This document shows positions 8,149 to 17,347 of a stretch of DNA of 64,000 nt, piece after piece (positions within the stretch are counted from its first letter, which is position 1; every line of letters begins with the position of its first letter). Source of the stretch: Adlercreutzia sp. ZJ141 (GTDB lineage: Bacteria; Actinomycetota; Coriobacteriia; Coriobacteriales; Eggerthellaceae); assembly GCF_011038965.1 (NCBI RefSeq), contig NZ_JAAKEB010000004.1, forward strand, positions 121,090 to 185,089, in the 5' to 3' direction. The notes under the pieces are model-generated. The model had not been told where the DNA came from. It saw nothing but the letters and a program-made list of their open reading frames with translations, and made no database searches. The position numbers and the translations under genes are program-made.

Positions 8149-9003
8149 TCAGTGACCGAGGCGCGCAGTTTCTTCCGTTATGCGGTGATCAAGATCGCAC
8201 AAAATGCGATCGCGGTCATCTGGTAGTGTTCCGCGCACACGCACTGCAATGTTGTCGTGAAAGCCGTCGTAGCGAACGGGAATACTCAGCTTGCTGATAA
8301 GGTGTCGCTCTTCGGCGAGCGATTCAAGCTCGCTTGCGGGGATGAATTCACCGTGTTGTACTGCCATGTCAAGCGGCGTGCGTTCGAAGCCGACCATCAT
8401 CGAGAAGTTGCAAATGTAGGTGGGTCGGGTTTCGTTCAGCAGGTGGGCAGTCGCTTCAGCGTTCTCGATGCCTCGTCCGGCCCCCGCAACGCCAGTCATA
8501 ATATGAGCTCCGAAGTCGATATCAGCGCGATGTAACTTCTCAGTGGCCTCGCGACATTCGGTGTTGTTATGATCTTTCCGCATGAAGGATAGCACGTCAT
8601 CAAGCCCGGATTCCACACCGATGTAGAGCATAGTAAGCCCGTCGTTTGCAAGGTGCGTCAATTGCTCGTCGGTTTTGCGGAGGATGGCCGTCACCGTTGC
8701 GTCGGCACAGATACTCTCGCATGAGGGAAGGTGCTGGTGAATAAGATCAAAAATAGCTTGCAGGCGCTCAAAAGGCAAGTCGAATGCATTACCGTCGCCG
8801 AGCATAACCCGCTTTGGCTTGCCGCCAACGGACTTCACGCGAATGAGTTCGTCTTCAATCTGGGAAAGAGGTAGCTCGCGGAAACGCAGATGCTTGAACA
8901 GGCCACAGAACATGCAGGCGTTGTAGGAACAGCCCACAGAAACCGGTAGCTTGAATGAAGCCTTCTCCGCTGGGGTATTGCAAATACGTCCCTCGTAATC
9001 CAT
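8149..9003 (-). CDS. Radical SAM protein of unknown reaction
   Basis: A 284-residue cytoplasmic radical SAM enzyme. The cluster-binding cysteines are C25, C30 and C33 (C-x4-C-x2-C, GCSYNACMFC), the spacing seen in the COG1032/Elp3-like branch. A GDGNAF motif follows, with the usual barrel features (IGVESGLDDVL, DFGAHIMTG). There is no extra Fe-S or B12 domain, so the substrate is open. The start at 9003 has GGGGGCGAG about 11 bases upstream. It lies between the TetR gene and selB, all on the minus strand. Confidence 0.85.
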   Translation of the reverse strand: MDYEGRICNTPAEKASFKLPVSVGCSYNACMFCGLFKHLRFRELPLSQIEDELIRVKSVGGKPKRVMLGDGNAFDLPFERLQAIFDLIHQHLPSCESICADATVTAILRKTDEQLTHLANDGLTMLYIGVESGLDDVLSFMRKDHNNTECREATEKLHRADIDFGAHIMTGVAGAGRGIENAEATAHLLNETRPTYICNFSMMVGFERTPLDMAVQHGEFIPASELESLAEERHLISKLSIPVRYDGFHDNIAVRVRGTLPDDRDRILCDLDHRITEETARLGH

Positions 9004-9031
9004 GGTGCGACTCGCCCCCGTTTCCCAGTGC

Positions 9032-9048
9032 CGTTTTACTGCATTATA
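9032..9048 (-). repeat. Promoter-like direct repeat, copy 1
   Basis: On the minus strand this reads TATAATGCAGTAAAACG, a -10 box followed by a fixed downstream part, 30 to 45 bases before the radical SAM start. An identical copy lies at 9099-9115. Confidence 0.6.
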
Positions 9049-9060
9049 CTCCCAAGAACC

Positions 9061-9088
9061 GCAGGAGATATTTCGCTTTCCCTCCTGC
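9061..9088 (-). terminator. Hairpin between the two promoter-like repeats
   Basis: GCAGGAG and CTCCTGC, 14 bases apart, lie between the two 17-base repeats. It could end selB transcripts, but no T-run is present. Confidence 0.3.
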
Positions 9089-9098
9089 TTTCCGACGG

Positions 9099-9115
9099 CG
9101 TTTTACTGCATTATA
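9099..9115 (-). repeat. Promoter-like direct repeat, copy 2
   Basis: Identical 17-base copy of 9032-9048, again with TATAAT on the minus strand, just after the selB stop codon. Confidence 0.6.
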
Positions 9116-9124
9116 GACCCTTAG

Positions 9125-11047
9125 TTACTTCAGTCGCCTCGCATCGCCATCACGCACCGTGAAGCCTTCGGCGTCGAACGCTTCCAGCAGAGGCACGGCG
9201 AATTTGCGACTTGCGCCGACAATATCCTTGAGTGATCCGACCGAGCCGTCGCCGCCGTTTCGGAAGTGAGCGGCCATGCGCTGCTTGCAGGCGTCAACGA
9301 ACGCGCCATCGTAGAAGAGCTCGCTCGACACGCGATATGCTGCGCCCTCTTGCGCAAGACGCGCCATCGCTCGCCGAGCAAGCGGCAGCTCAACGCTTAC
9401 TTCGTGTGCCAGTTCGCTCAAAGTGGGCGGTGTGGCGGCATGTTCGCGCAAACAGGTGAGCAGCTTTTCCGCTGCTTGTTTTTCGATTTTCTGTTGTGCT
9501 CCCTGGGCGCTCGGGTGGCCGATCAGTCCGCCTTGTGCAACTGCGATGTTTGCAGCGGTGGCTTCGTCGAGCAGAAAGCCGAAACAGGCAGCGTCCATGC
9601 GCGGGAAGCACTGCTGTCTCAGGGCTTCTTTCGTCATGCCCGGTTCTGCTGGGTTAGCGCTGTGGAACTCGATGAGTGTGCGCTCGATCTGCCCCATCGC
9701 ACGTTTTTTGGTAGCGGGGGAGGTGAAGTACTCGCTTGTGTCTCCAAGCGCAACCGCGCGCTTCGATTCGACAGCGGCGCTCAGATACGCGCCCATGAGG
9801 TTGCTGTCCATACCGAAGAAGCGCGCGAGGTCGTGCGTGGTCACGGGCTGCGGTTGCAGGCCGAGTGCGTTTTCCACGGCCGCCTGCACATTGTCGTCGG
9901 TTAGGGCATCCAGTACAAGCTGCTCGCCATGCAGGTTTGTGCGGTGACGCGGGTGTGCCAGCAGCACCTGCCCGCCGCCCGCAACGTGCACGGGGGAGTA
10001 CGTGCGCACGATAAAGCGATCACCCATCGATACCGGCAGCGGTTCTTCCAGGCGAATCTGCGCGTAGCTTGTCATACCAGCGGCAAGTTGCTTGAGTCCA
10101 TCTGCCAAAAGCACGCGCCCGATAACCTCTTTCGTGCCATGTGCGATGTGCATTCGTGCGCCGCTTTCCAGCGGGCGTCCTGTTTTGGCGGTGTCCAGAT
10201 AGGTGAACTGGGCGTCGAAGCGAGTTGTCGGCTCGATAAGTCCCGGCGTTGCCAGGAAATCGCCCGGTCGGATTTCGGTGGTCTTCACGTCGTTGAGGTT
10301 AAGCGCCACGCGATTGCCTGCCTGTGCGAGTGGGGCGTCAGACCCGTGCATCTGCACTGACTTAATGCGGCAGCGCTTTCCTGAGGGCAGTATTTCCACC
10401 ACATCGTCGGGGCGAACAGTTCCGCTCCACAGCGTTCCGGTAATCACGGTTCCCGATCCTTTGATGGTAAACACGCGATCGACAGGTTGGCGCATGCTCT
10501 CGCCCGTGTGCAGTGCCTGCGTTTCCGTGCATGCGGCCGCTATGGCCTCCCGAACGTCTTCAAGGCCCTGTTTGGTACGGCTCGAAACAGGAACGATGGG
10601 GGCATTGGCATAAGGGGTTGCAGCCAAAAACGCACGTACGTCTTCGGTCATCAGCTCGAGCCATTCCTCTTCGACCATGTCGATTTTCGTCAGCGCCACT
10701 ACGCACGAACGCACGCCGAGCGTTTGCAGTACCGCAATGTGTTCGGTAGTCTGCGGCATAATGCCATCGTCGGCGGCTATTACCAACAGCGCAACGTCGA
10801 TACCGGTTGCGCCCGCTATCATCTGACGCACAAACTTCTCGTGTCCCGGCACGTCGATGACGCCCATGGTGCGGCCGTCGGGCAGTGTCAGTTGGGCAAA
10901 TCCGAGTTCGATGGTAATGCCGCGCTTCTTTTCCTCCGCAAGGCGGTCGGGATCAACGCCGGTGAGTGCTAGAATGAGCGAAGATTTGCCGTGGTCGATA
11001 TGCCCGGCGGTTCCAAGTATCAGGTTGGGTGCGTCGTTCGTGCTCAT
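9125..11047 (-). CDS. selB: Selenocysteine-specific elongation factor SelB
   Basis: A 640-residue GTPase that brings Sec-tRNA to UGA codons followed by a SECIS hairpin. The G1 motif GHIDHGKS is at residues 15-22, followed by DVPGHEK (G3) and TKIDM (G4). Domains II and III follow, then winged-helix repeats in the C-terminal 250 residues that bind the hairpin. The length is typical for SelB. AGGAGG lies 9 bases before the ATG. It decodes grdA, grdB and selD in this window. Confidence 0.96.
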   Translation of the reverse strand: MSTNDAPNLILGTAGHIDHGKSSLILALTGVDPDRLAEEKKRGITIELGFAQLTLPDGRTMGVIDVPGHEKFVRQMIAGATGIDVALLVIAADDGIMPQTTEHIAVLQTLGVRSCVVALTKIDMVEEEWLELMTEDVRAFLAATPYANAPIVPVSSRTKQGLEDVREAIAAACTETQALHTGESMRQPVDRVFTIKGSGTVITGTLWSGTVRPDDVVEILPSGKRCRIKSVQMHGSDAPLAQAGNRVALNLNDVKTTEIRPGDFLATPGLIEPTTRFDAQFTYLDTAKTGRPLESGARMHIAHGTKEVIGRVLLADGLKQLAAGMTSYAQIRLEEPLPVSMGDRFIVRTYSPVHVAGGGQVLLAHPRHRTNLHGEQLVLDALTDDNVQAAVENALGLQPQPVTTHDLARFFGMDSNLMGAYLSAAVESKRAVALGDTSEYFTSPATKKRAMGQIERTLIEFHSANPAEPGMTKEALRQQCFPRMDAACFGFLLDEATAANIAVAQGGLIGHPSAQGAQQKIEKQAAEKLLTCLREHAATPPTLSELAHEVSVELPLARRAMARLAQEGAAYRVSSELFYDGAFVDACKQRMAAHFRNGGDGSVGSLKDIVGASRKFAVPLLEAFDAEGFTVRDGDARRLK

Positions 11048-11128
11048 AGGGTCGATCCTCCTGTCTGGATAAGCCGATTGTGGCTTCGCCCCATGCTAGA
11101 TGACAAAGTCGATTGGGATGGAGACGAA

Positions 11129-11911
11129 ATGGAAAAAGTGAAACTCTTCACAAAGCAGAACGAAAAGACGTTGTCCCAGCTTGAGCGAAACGGCCGGTTC
11201 GTTAACAACCGCACATACGTGGAGCTGCACTTAGGTGACATCGCTCCGTATTTCGTGACGAAATACGATTGGCTTACCCGGCAGGCGGCCCGATGGCTAC
11301 CCAAGCCCGACGACGTGCGCGCCCCCATTTGGTGCGCCGTCAGCCCACGCAGCTGCATGCGCCCTGAGGAAGGCTCGCTTGTGTACTGCCTTGAGGTGCC
11401 GAGGGACAAGATTATTTTCTTCGACAACTTCAAATGGGATTACGTGTTAAATCAGCTGTATCTTCCCAAAGACGAGCAAGACGCTCAAGATTATAAGCGC
11501 CATCTTGAGAGCATTGGCGTGAAAAGCCGCTTCGACTTCTCGAAAGACCGCTATCGCAATTTGTTTCCCGACGAAATTCGCCGCATTGAGGAAAGTTGGA
11601 TCCGTATTTTCGAACTGGAAGAGTGGAACATCTGGAATGTGTGTGCGAACATTTGGGAGATCAGGCAGGAGTGGGTGACAGACATTATCCGATTTGGAGA
11701 AGAGGTTGATGTTCCCGCACTGGAGGTGTGCAGCGAGGGCGTGGTGCTTTATGACACCTGGCCAAGTGACTACCAGCCGCTTCCCCTTGACGACGTATTG
11801 AACGCTGCTTCTGCGGAAAAGGCGGGCGCGCCGCGCGCCTCGGGCGTGGCAGGTACTCGGGGGAGTATGGTGTCGGTCGGTCAGTTCCGCGAGCGTCTTG
11901 TTATCAAATAG
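11129..11911 (+). CDS. DUF3841-domain protein
   Basis: A 260-residue soluble protein without signal or membrane segments. The body (about residues 10 to 215) matches the DUF3841 family as I recall it (TYVELH, MLRP-like WCAVSPRSCMRPEEG, EVPRDKIIFFDNFKWDYVLN); its function is not known. The last 40 residues are low-complexity Ala/Gly/Ser. The ATG at 11129 is preferred because GGAG lies 7 bases upstream; the frame is open earlier but overlaps selB. It stands alone between selB and the grdX leader. Confidence 0.75.
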   Translation: MEKVKLFTKQNEKTLSQLERNGRFVNNRTYVELHLGDIAPYFVTKYDWLTRQAARWLPKPDDVRAPIWCAVSPRSCMRPEEGSLVYCLEVPRDKIIFFDNFKWDYVLNQLYLPKDEQDAQDYKRHLESIGVKSRFDFSKDRYRNLFPDEIRRIEESWIRIFELEEWNIWNVCANIWEIRQEWVTDIIRFGEEVDVPALEVCSEGVVLYDTWPSDYQPLPLDDVLNAASAEKAGAPRASGVAGTRGSMVSVGQFRERLVIK

Positions 11912-12072
11912 CGTGTGCGTCGGCTTGCGTTCGTGCCGTTGCGCCAGAGGGGCTGCGTCGGCTGGTATGGCTCTGGCTCTGGTGTCGGGTGTGTTGGTGC
12001 TCGTGGGCGCTTGGTTTTGACGGCGGGCACGGGGGCTCTTGGGTTCGTGGTTGGTTTGTGGGCGCGGTGGTG

Positions 12073-12091
12073 TTTAACTTATCGCGTTAAA
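12073..12091. promoter_or_regulatory. Inverted repeat upstream of the grdXEB promoter
   Basis: TTTAAC-TTATCGC-GTTAAA, perfect six-base arms, ending 19 bases before the -35. The core TTATCGCGTT recurs upstream of other selenium and glycine genes here. Confidence 0.5.
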
Positions 12092-12110
12092 GAAATATGT
12101 CCGTCAACCC

Positions 12111-12140
12111 TTGTAACTTGTGTTCGGTAGGTGGTACACT
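12111..12140 (+). promoter_or_regulatory. Promoter of grdX-grdE-grdB
   Basis: TTGTAA, an 18-base spacer, then TACACT: a plausible housekeeping promoter directing rightward transcription into the long leader. Confidence 0.5.
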
Positions 12141-12523
12141 CTCTGTGGTATGAAGTGCCGAGGGTTCGAAACAGCGAGGAGCAAGATTGCCTACTAAGCG
12201 ATTTTTTCCGTTTCTTCCTGCCTTGCTGTCATTAGCGCAAGGCTGTGAAGAGCACTTGTACCTCGCATGTCGAGGCTTGAAACACCGGCCCTGAACCTCG
12301 GTGAGCCCGTCACGTGCTGACGGTCGCTCGCAGTTCCGTTTCGATGCGATTCTTACTCAGATGAATCGACATGCATCGAATCCGTTGCATAACCCGTTTT
12401 CCACGCTATCGTTCCCGCTTGTGCAGCGCGCGTTTGCGCCTGCGTTGGCGTGCGGCTTTGTTTCTGGTTTTGAGCAAGGCCGCCACGGTGTGATAGAACG
12501 TATTACCCCGATCGAGTAAGGAG

Positions 12524-12892
12524 GTGAAAGCTGTTACGATAGTGACGAACAATCCTCTCTTGCGAGAAGAGGAAGACGTGCTTTTCGTAGAGGGCACGTT
12601 CAGAGATGTGCTCGTCACGGTGCGTGACAAGGTGTATTCAGGCTATGAGCTTATCAGCCACCCGCTGTTTGCCAGCAGCAGAATGATGTTCTCGCCCTTT
12701 CGCACGGTGATCATCGGGGAGAGAGAGGACAGAATCTCGCAAGAGGCATGCCAGATCGTGGAAGACTCGATTCTGTCATACGATACGGCCACAGCAAGAC
12801 GTCGTCGTCAACCAGAGCATGATGACGACTATGCTTGGGTAGATAGGAGCCTGTACTTGTCCGCATTGGAGGAGTATGAGTCTCGGTTTTAA
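12524..12892 (+). CDS. grdX: GrdX-family protein
   Basis: A 122-residue protein of the small GrdX family that accompanies glycine reductase component B genes; its role is not known. The N-terminus MKAVTIVTNNPLL is the recognisable part. The GTG start is odd: it overlaps a perfect Shine-Dalgarno, AAGGAGGTGA (12518-12527), so spacing is nil. The next in-frame GTG is at 12542, 14 bases beyond the site. The family N-terminus favours 12524. It is followed after 30 bases by grdE. Confidence 0.85.
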   Translation: MKAVTIVTNNPLLREEEDVLFVEGTFRDVLVTVRDKVYSGYELISHPLFASSRMMFSPFRTVIIGEREDRISQEACQIVEDSILSYDTATARRRRQPEHDDDYAWVDRSLYLSALEEYESRF

Positions 12893-12922
12893 AAGTCAGA
12901 AGATGAATGGAGGTGTTCTGAT

Positions 12923-14206
12923 TTGAGGCTAGAACAAAATCTGATCCACGTTAAAGACGTGGTGGCCGGCGACGCCATGGGCATTGAAAATGGCGTGCTG
13001 ACCGTCGACATCGAGGGCCTGAAGCAGTGCGTTCTCGAGGACGACAAGATCAAGAGCGTCGAGATCGATTTCGCCAAGCCCGGCGATCGCACTCGTATCG
13101 TTCCCGTTAAGGACGTCATCGAGCCCCGCTATCGGGTTGACCGCCAGAACGGTTTCCCGGGTGTTACCACCAAGTACGAAGAGTGTGGCAACGGCGTTAC
13201 CAACATCCTGAAGGGTGCAGCTATTGTCACCATCGGTGATATGGTCGGCTTCCAGGAGGGCGTTATTGACATGTGGGGCGAGGGTGCTGGTTGGACCCCG
13301 TTCTCCAAGACGCTGAACATCGTGGTTGACATCACCCCGGTTGACGGTCTTGACCCGCATACGCACGAGCGCGTTGTGCGCCTTGCTGGTCTGCGTGCTT
13401 CCACGTTTGTGGGTATGGCCGCCAAGGATGCCGCGATCGACGAAACCAATGTGTACGAAATCGGCACCATGGCCGAGGAAGTTGCTAAGTACCCGGATCT
13501 GCCGAAGGTTGCCTACGTTGAGATGACTATCTCCCAGGGCCTGCTGCATGACGGCTTCTTGTATGGTGTTGACCTCAAGGAGATTGTGCCCACCTGGTTC
13601 CATCCCAATGAGGAAATCGACAACGCTGTCATCAGCGGCAACTGCGTTGCTGCTTGCGACAAGATCACCACGTATCAGCATCAGAACAACGCGCTGATTC
13701 ACGACCTGTACGCACAGCATGGCAAGACCATCAACTACATTGGCAACATCTTCTCGCCTGAGTTGACCACGCTCGACGGTAAGTTCCGCAACTGCGACTA
13801 CACCGCGAAACTGTGCCACCAGCTGGGCGCCGACGGCGTTATCGTGTCCGAAGAGGGCTACGGCAACCCCGACTCCGACCTGGTTATGATCTGCAAGCGC
13901 CTGGAGAAGCGCGGCATCAAGACCGCTCTGGTCACCGACGAGTGCTCCGGTTGGGATGGCACCAGCCAGCCGCTGACCGACACCGCCGCTGAGGCCGTGG
14001 CCGTCGTTTCCTCTGGCAACGTTTCCAAGGTTATCGAGCTCGAGCCCGCCGACAAGGTTATCGGCAACCTGAAGTCCGCTCAGACTCTGGCTGGCGGCTG
14101 GGATGGCTGCGTGGCTGAAGACGGCAGCGTGAAGGTTGAGCTGAACGCTGTCATCGGCGCTACCTCCGAGATCGGCTTCCATAACGCATCGGTCAAGTTG
14201 TACTAG
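12923..14206 (+). CDS. grdE: Glycine reductase component B proprotein (alpha/beta subunits)
   Basis: A 427-residue proprotein of protein B, which binds glycine as a Schiff base on a pyruvoyl group. The cleavage site is visible: SGN-C241-VAACD, where chain cleavage before Cys241 yields the pyruvoyl group, matching Cys242 of the clostridial enzyme. The TTG start has TGGAGGTG about 8 bases upstream. The gene is 10 bases from grdB. Within the family (glycine, sarcosine, betaine reductases) only glycine is suggested, by the linked GrdX and component C. Confidence 0.95.
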   Translation: MRLEQNLIHVKDVVAGDAMGIENGVLTVDIEGLKQCVLEDDKIKSVEIDFAKPGDRTRIVPVKDVIEPRYRVDRQNGFPGVTTKYEECGNGVTNILKGAAIVTIGDMVGFQEGVIDMWGEGAGWTPFSKTLNIVVDITPVDGLDPHTHERVVRLAGLRASTFVGMAAKDAAIDETNVYEIGTMAEEVAKYPDLPKVAYVEMTISQGLLHDGFLYGVDLKEIVPTWFHPNEEIDNAVISGNCVAACDKITTYQHQNNALIHDLYAQHGKTINYIGNIFSPELTTLDGKFRNCDYTAKLCHQLGADGVIVSEEGYGNPDSDLVMICKRLEKRGIKTALVTDECSGWDGTSQPLTDTAAEAVAVVSSGNVSKVIELEPADKVIGNLKSAQTLAGGWDGCVAEDGSVKVELNAVIGATSEIGFHNASVKLY

Positions 14207-14216
14207 GAGGTTGTAA

Positions 14217-15515
14217 ATGGCTAAGAAGCGTGTAATTTTCTACCTGAACCAGTTCTTCGGCGGCATCGGTGGCGAGGACAAGGCTGACTACGCTCCCGAG
14301 TACCGCGAAGAGGTTGTCGGCCCCGGCGTGGGTGTTGCTGCTGCCACCGCTGACAACGCTGAGATCATCGGCACCATCATTTGCGGCGACAACTTCTTCG
14401 GTCAGAACGAGGAAGAGGCTAAGGCCTTCATCGCCGAAACCATCAAGGCTAACAAGCCTGACATCCTGGTTGCCGGCCCTGCTTTTAACGCTGGCCGTTA
14501 TGGCTTCGCGTGCGCTGGCGCTTGCCAGGTTGCGCACGAGCTGGGTGTCATTCCTGTTTCCGGCATGTATGTTGAGAACCCGGGCCTGGAGCACTGCCGC
14601 TCCTTCTCTTGGGTTGCCGAAACCGCTGACGCTGCTGCGAAGATGCGCAAGGCACTGCCCATCATGGCGAACTTGGTGAACAAGCTTGCTTTGGGCGAGG
14701 AAGTCACCCCCGAGGGCGACAAGTATCATGCACAGGGTCGCCGCGAGTGCATCCTGGTTGACGAGCTTGGTTCGACCCGTGCCGTCAACATGCTGCTCGC
14801 TCGCCTGAACGACGAGCCTTTCGAGACCGAGCTGCCCATGCCCACCTTTGACGAGGTTGAGCCGGCTGCCGCTATCAAGGACCTGTCCAAGGCCACCATC
14901 GCCTTGGTTACCACTGGCGGCGTTGTGCCGAACGGCAATCCCGACCGTCTGCAGTCCGCTTCCGCTCAGCAGTGGAACAAGTACGACATCTCCGCGCTGG
15001 ACGAGCTCAAGGGCGAGTACTTCACCGTTCATGGTGGCTTCGACCCCGTGTACTGCAACGAGAAGGCCGACCGTGTTGTGCCGCTGGACATCCTGCGCGA
15101 GCTGGAGAAGGAAGGCAAGATCGGTAAGGTCCACGAGATCTTCTACACCACCACCGGTACTGGTACCGCTGTTGCCAACTCCGAGAAGTTCGGCATCGAG
15201 ATTGGCAAGGAGCTGGCCGACGCAGGCGTCGACGGTGTCTTGCTCACCTCCACTTGAGGCACGTGTACTCGTTGCGGTGCAACGATCGTTAAGGAAATCG
15301 AGCGCTATGGTACCCCCATCGTTCACATGGCTACCATCACCACGATTTCTCAGTCTGTAGGTGCGAACCGTATCGTCCCGACGGTTGCTATTCCGTATCC
15401 GGTTGGCAACCCGACGCTGTCCGCTGAGGACGAGCATGCGATGCGTCGCGAAATGGTGGAGCGTGCCGTGAACGGCCTGGCCACCGAGATCACCGAGTCG
15501 ACCCAGTTCGAATAA
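14217..15515 (+). CDS. grdB: Glycine reductase component B gamma subunit (selenoprotein)
   Basis: A 432-residue selenoprotein when the TGA at 15255-15257 is read as selenocysteine (residue 347). The Sec sits in UGTCTRCG, the U-x2-C-x2-C motif of GrdB. It attacks the glycine Schiff base on GrdE and passes the carboxymethyl group to GrdA. The C-terminal 85 residues after the Sec (IERYGTPIVH, VGANRIVPT) match the family, so the TGA is not a truncation. AGGAGG precedes the ATG. Confidence 0.97.
15258..15285 (+). promoter_or_regulatory. SECIS hairpin of grdB
   Basis: Eleven bases after the UGA, TCGTTGC (15269-15275) and GCAACGA (15279-15285) form a perfect 7-bp stem closed by the loop GGT. A stem at this spacing with GGU in the loop is what bacterial SelB recognises. 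The bases also encode the conserved residues after Sec. Confidence 0.75.
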
Positions 15516-15590
15516 GGGAGGCTTGCAAAGGCGCTGCCAAGCCCGTCTGTGGGGGGACGTGGATAAGGCGAAGCCTTTCAGGTGGTAATT

Positions 15591-15627
15591 GAAAAGGACC
15601 CGCGTTTCGGCGCGGGTCCTTTTTTTC
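15591..15627 (+). terminator. Terminator of grdX-grdE-grdB, probably bidirectional
   Basis: AAAAGGACCCGCG and CGCGGGTCCTTTTTT around TTTCGG; the A-run on the left also gives the convergent ridA gene a T-tail. Confidence 0.93.
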
Positions 15628-15647
15628 AGGGTGCGTTGCGATCGCGC

Positions 15648-16031
15648 TTACACGCGAGCGACGCACTTGATTTCGACACTTGCGCCCTTCGGCAACGCGG
15701 CAACTTGGAAGGCGGCGCGTGCGGGGTAAGGCTCATTGAAGAAGGTGGCGTACACCTCGTTCATGTCGGCAAAGTCGGCGATGTCGGTGAGCATGACTGT
15801 TGTTTCCACAACGGCGGACATGTCAGTTCCTGCTTCAGTGAGAATAGCCTGGATGTTTTTCAAACACTGGGCTGTCTGCGTTTTGATGTCGTTGTCTGCA
15901 AATTCACCGGTTGCAGGGTCGATCGGAATCTGCCCCGACACGTTGATGGACACGCCTTCTGCTTTGATAGCCTGCGAATAGGGGCCGATGGCGCTCGGTG
16001 CGTTCGTAGTGGCGATTGCGGTGTTGTTCAT
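15648..16031 (-). CDS. ridA: RidA-family reactive intermediate deaminase
   Basis: A 127-residue protein of the YjgF/YER057c/UK114 family, which hydrolyses reactive enamines and imines made by PLP enzymes. Family features are IGPYSQAI near the N-terminus, SGQIPIDPATG, and the C-terminal VEIKCVARV. The ATG at 16031 has AAGGAGG at proper spacing and gives the normal length; the frame extends 25 codons upstream without support. It converges on grdB. Confidence 0.93.
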   Translation of the reverse strand: MNNTAIATTNAPSAIGPYSQAIKAEGVSINVSGQIPIDPATGEFADNDIKTQTAQCLKNIQAILTEAGTDMSAVVETTVMLTDIADFADMNEVYATFFNEPYPARAAFQVAALPKGASVEIKCVARV

Positions 16032-16214
16032 AGTGGTGCCTCCTTGAGCGATGGTGCATGCGATAGATGCGGCGCGTGAGTGCGAGCCGCCAGACAGATG
16101 ATACACCTTTACATTACGCTTCGGATTGTTCAGTCGAGGTAACCGTCGTTATGCTGGTATCATGATCGCAAGGCGTTGCCTTACCATGCCAACTCGGACG
16201 AAACGGAGGATCCC

Positions 16215-17132
16215 ATGCAGGCACGAGCTGTTCACCGTTGCATTCACGTACTCGATCTTGAGAAATCGCTCGCCTTCTATGAGCAAGCGCTCGGAATGAA
16301 GGTGGTTCGGCGTATGGGGCCCGATGATGGGTCATGGGAAAACGTGTTCGTTGCGAATGATGATTCGGGTTTTCAGGTAGAACTCACCTGGAACCGTGGA
16401 CGTACCGAGCCTTACGTGAACGGGGGGCGTGATACGCATCTTGCCTTCGCAGTTGACAACATGGACGAAGCGCGCGCTCTGCACGAGCGCATGGGCTGCG
16501 TCTGCTTTGTGAACGAGCGTATGGGCATTTATTTTATTGAAGACCCCGATGGATGTTGGATCGAGATCGTTCCGCTCGATCGTGCTGGCAACGCTGCGCA
16601 GGCGGGTGCCGATGTTTTAGCCGCAATGCGCAACCGTCGCAGCGTTCGCTCATATGCAGGCGAGCGTATTCCCAATGAGAAGATTGAGCGTGTGATCGAA
16701 GCGGGGCTGCTGTCGGCAGCCGGACGGGGTATTCGTCCTTGGGAGTTGGTGGTAGTTCGCGATCGCAGCATGCTTGAATCGCTTGCCAGTTGCCGCACTG
16801 CCGGAGCGCAGATGCTTACCGAAGCCGATGCGGCCATTGTTGTGGTGGCCAACGTTGCCGCAGCTGACACGTGGGTGGAGGACTGCTCAATTGTCATGGC
16901 AAACATGCACTTAGCCGCCGACGCATTGGGGCTTGGCAGCTGCTGGATTCAGGGGCGCGGCCGTGAGGCGGCTGATGGGCGCAGCACACGCGATTATGTG
17001 GTCGCCTCGCTCGACATTCCCGACGGCTATGAGATCGAAGCCATCCTGTCGCTTGGCGTATGCGCCGAGCATCCTGAGCCGCGCGTTGTCGATGAGATGC
17101 TTGCTGCAAAGGTGCACCGGGATAGCTTTTAA
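16215..17132 (+). CDS. Glyoxalase I-like and nitroreductase fusion protein
   Basis: A 305-residue two-domain protein. Residues 1 to about 128 are a glyoxalase/VOC domain with all four expected metal ligands (His in CIHV, Glu in VELTW, His in THLAF, Glu in WIEIV). Residues from about 138 form a nitroreductase domain starting RNRRSVRSYAGE, the FMN-binding arm, with later LGLGSCWIQG. Both domains look intact. ATG 16215 follows CGGAGGA. It is divergent from ridA. The fused architecture is uncommon in my experience; the substrate is unknown. Confidence 0.88.
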   Translation: MQARAVHRCIHVLDLEKSLAFYEQALGMKVVRRMGPDDGSWENVFVANDDSGFQVELTWNRGRTEPYVNGGRDTHLAFAVDNMDEARALHERMGCVCFVNERMGIYFIEDPDGCWIEIVPLDRAGNAAQAGADVLAAMRNRRSVRSYAGERIPNEKIERVIEAGLLSAAGRGIRPWELVVVRDRSMLESLASCRTAGAQMLTEADAAIVVVANVAAADTWVEDCSIVMANMHLAADALGLGSCWIQGRGREAADGRSTRDYVVASLDIPDGYEIEAILSLGVCAEHPEPRVVDEMLAAKVHRDSF

Positions 17133-17237
17133 GGATCTTTGGCCGGGGAAAAGGTCAAGGAAATCCATTGCTTACGTTGACTTGTGCTGACTTGCATTGA
17201 TTCTGACAAAACCGCAGGTTGTTTACGTGTGTTTCCC

Positions 17238-17267
17238 TAGACAGGGGTATTGTGAAGCTTCTATAAT
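17238..17267 (+). promoter_or_regulatory. Promoter of ackA
   Basis: TAGACA, 18 bases, TATAAT, ending 80 bases before the ackA start. Confidence 0.55.
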
Positions 17268-17347
17268 GAGCAAGCTAGCGCACTGCAGACGAGCATCGGC
17301 GGCATGGGGCCACCGTTTGCTTGCGCGGAAAGATTGAGGTGAAACCA

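Larger units (their letters stand above)
11912..12523 (+). other. 612-base gene-free leader region before grdX
   Basis: No gene is supported. The first 150 bases are G/T-rich. An inverted repeat (12073-12091) and a promoter (12111-12140) follow, leaving a transcribed leader of about 375 bases before grdX. I looked for a glycine riboswitch core and did not recognise one. Confidence 0.6.

Noticed and set aside
11912..12523. Glycine riboswitch before grdX
   Set aside because: Expected because of the pathway, but I could not find the conserved core of either aptamer; kept only as an unexplained leader.
14217..15515. grdB as a frameshifted or truncated gene with a second small gene at 15327
   Set aside because: The UGTCTRCG motif and a perfect hairpin after the TGA show Sec decoding; the part after the TGA is the normal GrdB C-terminus.
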